Source: Rhodoferax sp. (GTDB taxonomy: Bacteria; Pseudomonadota; Gammaproteobacteria; Burkholderiales; Burkholderiaceae_C). Taken from it: DNA of 6,205 nt. The notes under the pieces are model-generated. The model did not search any database. It was not told where the DNA came from and saw nothing but the letters and a program-made list of their open reading frames with translations. The stretch spans positions 1 to 6,205 of the forward strand of contig JAEMRG010000122.1 in assembly GCA_016463455.1 (NCBI GenBank). Direction: 5' to 3'. Shown piece by piece: positions 5,852-6,205 of the stretch. Position numbers and translations under genes: made by a program. Positions within the stretch are counted from its first letter, which is position 1. The number at the start of each line of letters is the position of its first letter.

Positions 5852-5891
5852 GTTTCCGGCAAAAGTAAACTTTCTCCATTTTGCCGGAAAC
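5852..5891. repeat. Inverted-repeat unit 1 (gene-proximal) of the nucleotidyltransferase control region
   Basis: GTTTCCGGCAAAA (5852-5864) and its exact complement TTTTGCCGGAAAC (5879-5891) form a 13-bp perfect inverted repeat around a 14-base spacer. The unit covers the expected transcription start and 5' leader of the nucleotidyltransferase gene and ends 3 bases before its ATG. As DNA it looks like a repressor operator; as RNA it would be a stable hairpin whose 3' arm contains the GGAA ribosome binding site. Confidence 0.85.
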
Positions 5892-5893
5892 AA

Positions 5894-5922
5894 TTTATAA
5901 GAGCAATGCCTGTTTCCGGCAA
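5894..5922 (-). promoter_or_regulatory. Putative sigma70-type promoter of the nucleotidyltransferase gene
   Basis: On the - strand TTGCCG (complement of 5917-5922) matches the -35 consensus at 4 of 6 bases, and TATAAA (complement of 5894-5899) matches the -10 at 5 of 6, with exactly 17 bp between them. The start point would fall near 5887, giving a leader of about 40 bases. The -35 lies inside one arm of repeat unit 2 and the start point inside repeat unit 1, so a protein bound to the repeats would block RNA polymerase. Confidence 0.65.
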
Positions 5923-5951
5923 AACTACATTCATTTTTTATTGCCGGAAAC
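5912..5951. repeat. Inverted-repeat unit 2 (gene-distal) of the nucleotidyltransferase control region
   Basis: GTTTCCGGCAAAA (5912-5924) and TATTGCCGGAAAC (5939-5951) repeat the layout of unit 1 with the same 14-base spacer and one changed base. Each arm lies exactly 60 bp from its counterpart in unit 1, while the spacers and the 20 bases between the units are unrelated in sequence. This is conservation of the arms only, as expected of binding sites. One arm overlaps the putative -35 box. Confidence 0.85.
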
Positions 5952-5977
5952 CTAGGTATGTCTCAAACAGCCTTGAC

Positions 5978-6006
5978 AAGCCGCCTTGAAAGATAGGTGG
6001 CTTTTT
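5978..6006 (+). terminator. Rho-independent terminator-like hairpin reading rightward
   Basis: AAGCCGCCT (5978-5986) pairs with AGGTGGCTT (5995-6003) in RNA, with a single G-U wobble, around an 8-base loop, and the + strand continues in T (6004-6006, five T's in a row at 6002-6006). The form is that of an intrinsic terminator on the + strand. No + strand gene lies upstream of it after queF, so what it would terminate is unclear: an antisense transcript out of the repeat region, a lost gene, or a barrier facing the tRNA gene. Confidence 0.5.
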
Positions 6007-6150
6007 ACTTAGCTGTTGATTTTTATAAACGCGCTGAACTACGCCAGCCTTGAGGGCGCGAGAAACGTCTTTTGTTGGGCGCAGTCATACCAAAAAAGAT
6101 AGTCCTTACCTTGCGAATCTCTTATGGAACAACAACTTAGAACAAATTGT
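6007..6150. other. Gene-free stretch between the repeat region and the tRNA gene
   Basis: This lies within a gene-free interval of about 300 bases (5849-6150). Beyond the repeats, promoter and hairpin described separately, I see no supported gene here. It contains a run of six T's on the - strand (complement of 6092-6097) about 54 bases past the tRNA end, but no convincing GC-rich stem before it, so it is only a doubtful tRNA terminator. A leftward open frame without a start codon (5938-6084) crosses it. Confidence 0.6.
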
Positions 6151-6205
6151 TGGTGCCCGGGGCCGGAATCGAACCGGCACGCCTTGCGGCGGGGGATTTT
6201 GAGTC
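6151..6205 (-). tRNA. tRNA-Leu (anticodon CAA), 3' part only
   Basis: Read on the - strand, the window edge enters at the anticodon stem. The 7-base loop CTCAAAA (complement of 6197-6203) gives anticodon CAA (6199-6201), which decodes TTG leucine codons. The 3' half of the anticodon stem is TCCCC. A long class II variable arm follows, with stem CGCC-GCAA-GGCG, as expected for leucine tRNA. Next comes a T arm GCCGG-TTCGATT-CCGGC, then the 3' acceptor strand CCCGGGC, a discriminator A and an encoded CCA (complement of 6151-6153). The D arm and 5' acceptor strand lie outside the window. The anticodon and the long arm make the leucine assignment firm. Confidence 0.92.

Noticed and set aside
5849..5893. 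TTG start giving the nucleotidyltransferase 15 more residues
   Set aside because: It would translate repeat unit 1 and starts upstream of the predicted transcription start; ATG 5848 has a suitable ribosome binding site.
5852..5951. CRISPR array
   Set aside because: The motif is only 13 bases, alternates orientation and has spacers of 14 and 20 bases; this is an operator or palindrome layout, with no cas genes.
5973..5978. Perfect -35 sequence TTGACA on the + strand
   Set aside because: No -10-like sequence lies 16-18 bp downstream (GGTGGC at the 17-bp position).
5958..5996. Twelve-codon + strand frame (MSQTALTSRLER) before the hairpin at 5978, as a leader peptide with attenuator
   Set aside because: The hairpin overlaps the frame, no promoter or regulated gene follows on the + strand, and the frame is too short to support.

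Overview
The window looks like the chromosome of a betaproteobacterium in the Burkholderiales, probably near Comamonadaceae. This rests on three things: a polymerase IV with an extra segment of about 30 residues in its palm/finger region that I associate with betaproteobacterial DinB, the style of the QueF, lactate dehydrogenase and isomerase proteins, and the GC-rich coding sequence. Genus cannot be fixed from the sequence alone.

Layout: positions 1-231 hold the 3' end of queF (+ strand), the last step of preQ1 synthesis for queuosine tRNA modification. Its stop lies 6 bases from the stop of the convergent gene. Every other protein gene is on the - strand. Read in transcription order (right to left) they are: the 3' part of a tRNA-Leu(CAA) at the right edge; a gene-free stretch of about 300 bases with a striking array of inverted repeats; a GSU2403-type nucleotidyltransferase-fold protein; an intact MazE-family antitoxin overlapping the remnant of a MazF/PemK toxin; an FMN-dependent L-lactate/alpha-hydroxy-acid dehydrogenase; a VapB-VapC toxin-antitoxin pair; DNA polymerase IV (dinB); and a dienoyl-CoA isomerase of the enoyl-CoA hydratase superfamily whose start overlaps the end of dinB.

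Housekeeping or metabolic genes (queF, isomerase, dinB, lldD) alternate with accessory modules (vapBC, broken mazEF, the nucleotidyltransferase gene). The accessory modules lie between lldD and dinB and between lldD and the tRNA gene. The block from about 4310 to 6150 looks like an accessory patch beside a tRNA gene. No integrase or duplicated tRNA end is visible here.

The most interesting part is the control region of the nucleotidyltransferase gene. Four copies of a 13-base motif (GTTTCCGGCAAAA and its complement) form two 40-bp inverted-repeat units exactly 60 bp apart. They flank and overlap a good sigma70-type promoter (TTGCCG, 17 bp, TATAAA). The unit nearest the gene would fold in the mRNA into a hairpin that buries the ribosome binding site. 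A second tidy control region precedes vapB: two GATG-N6-CATC palindromes 15 bp apart, with a -10 box placed so that the antitoxin mRNA may be leaderless.
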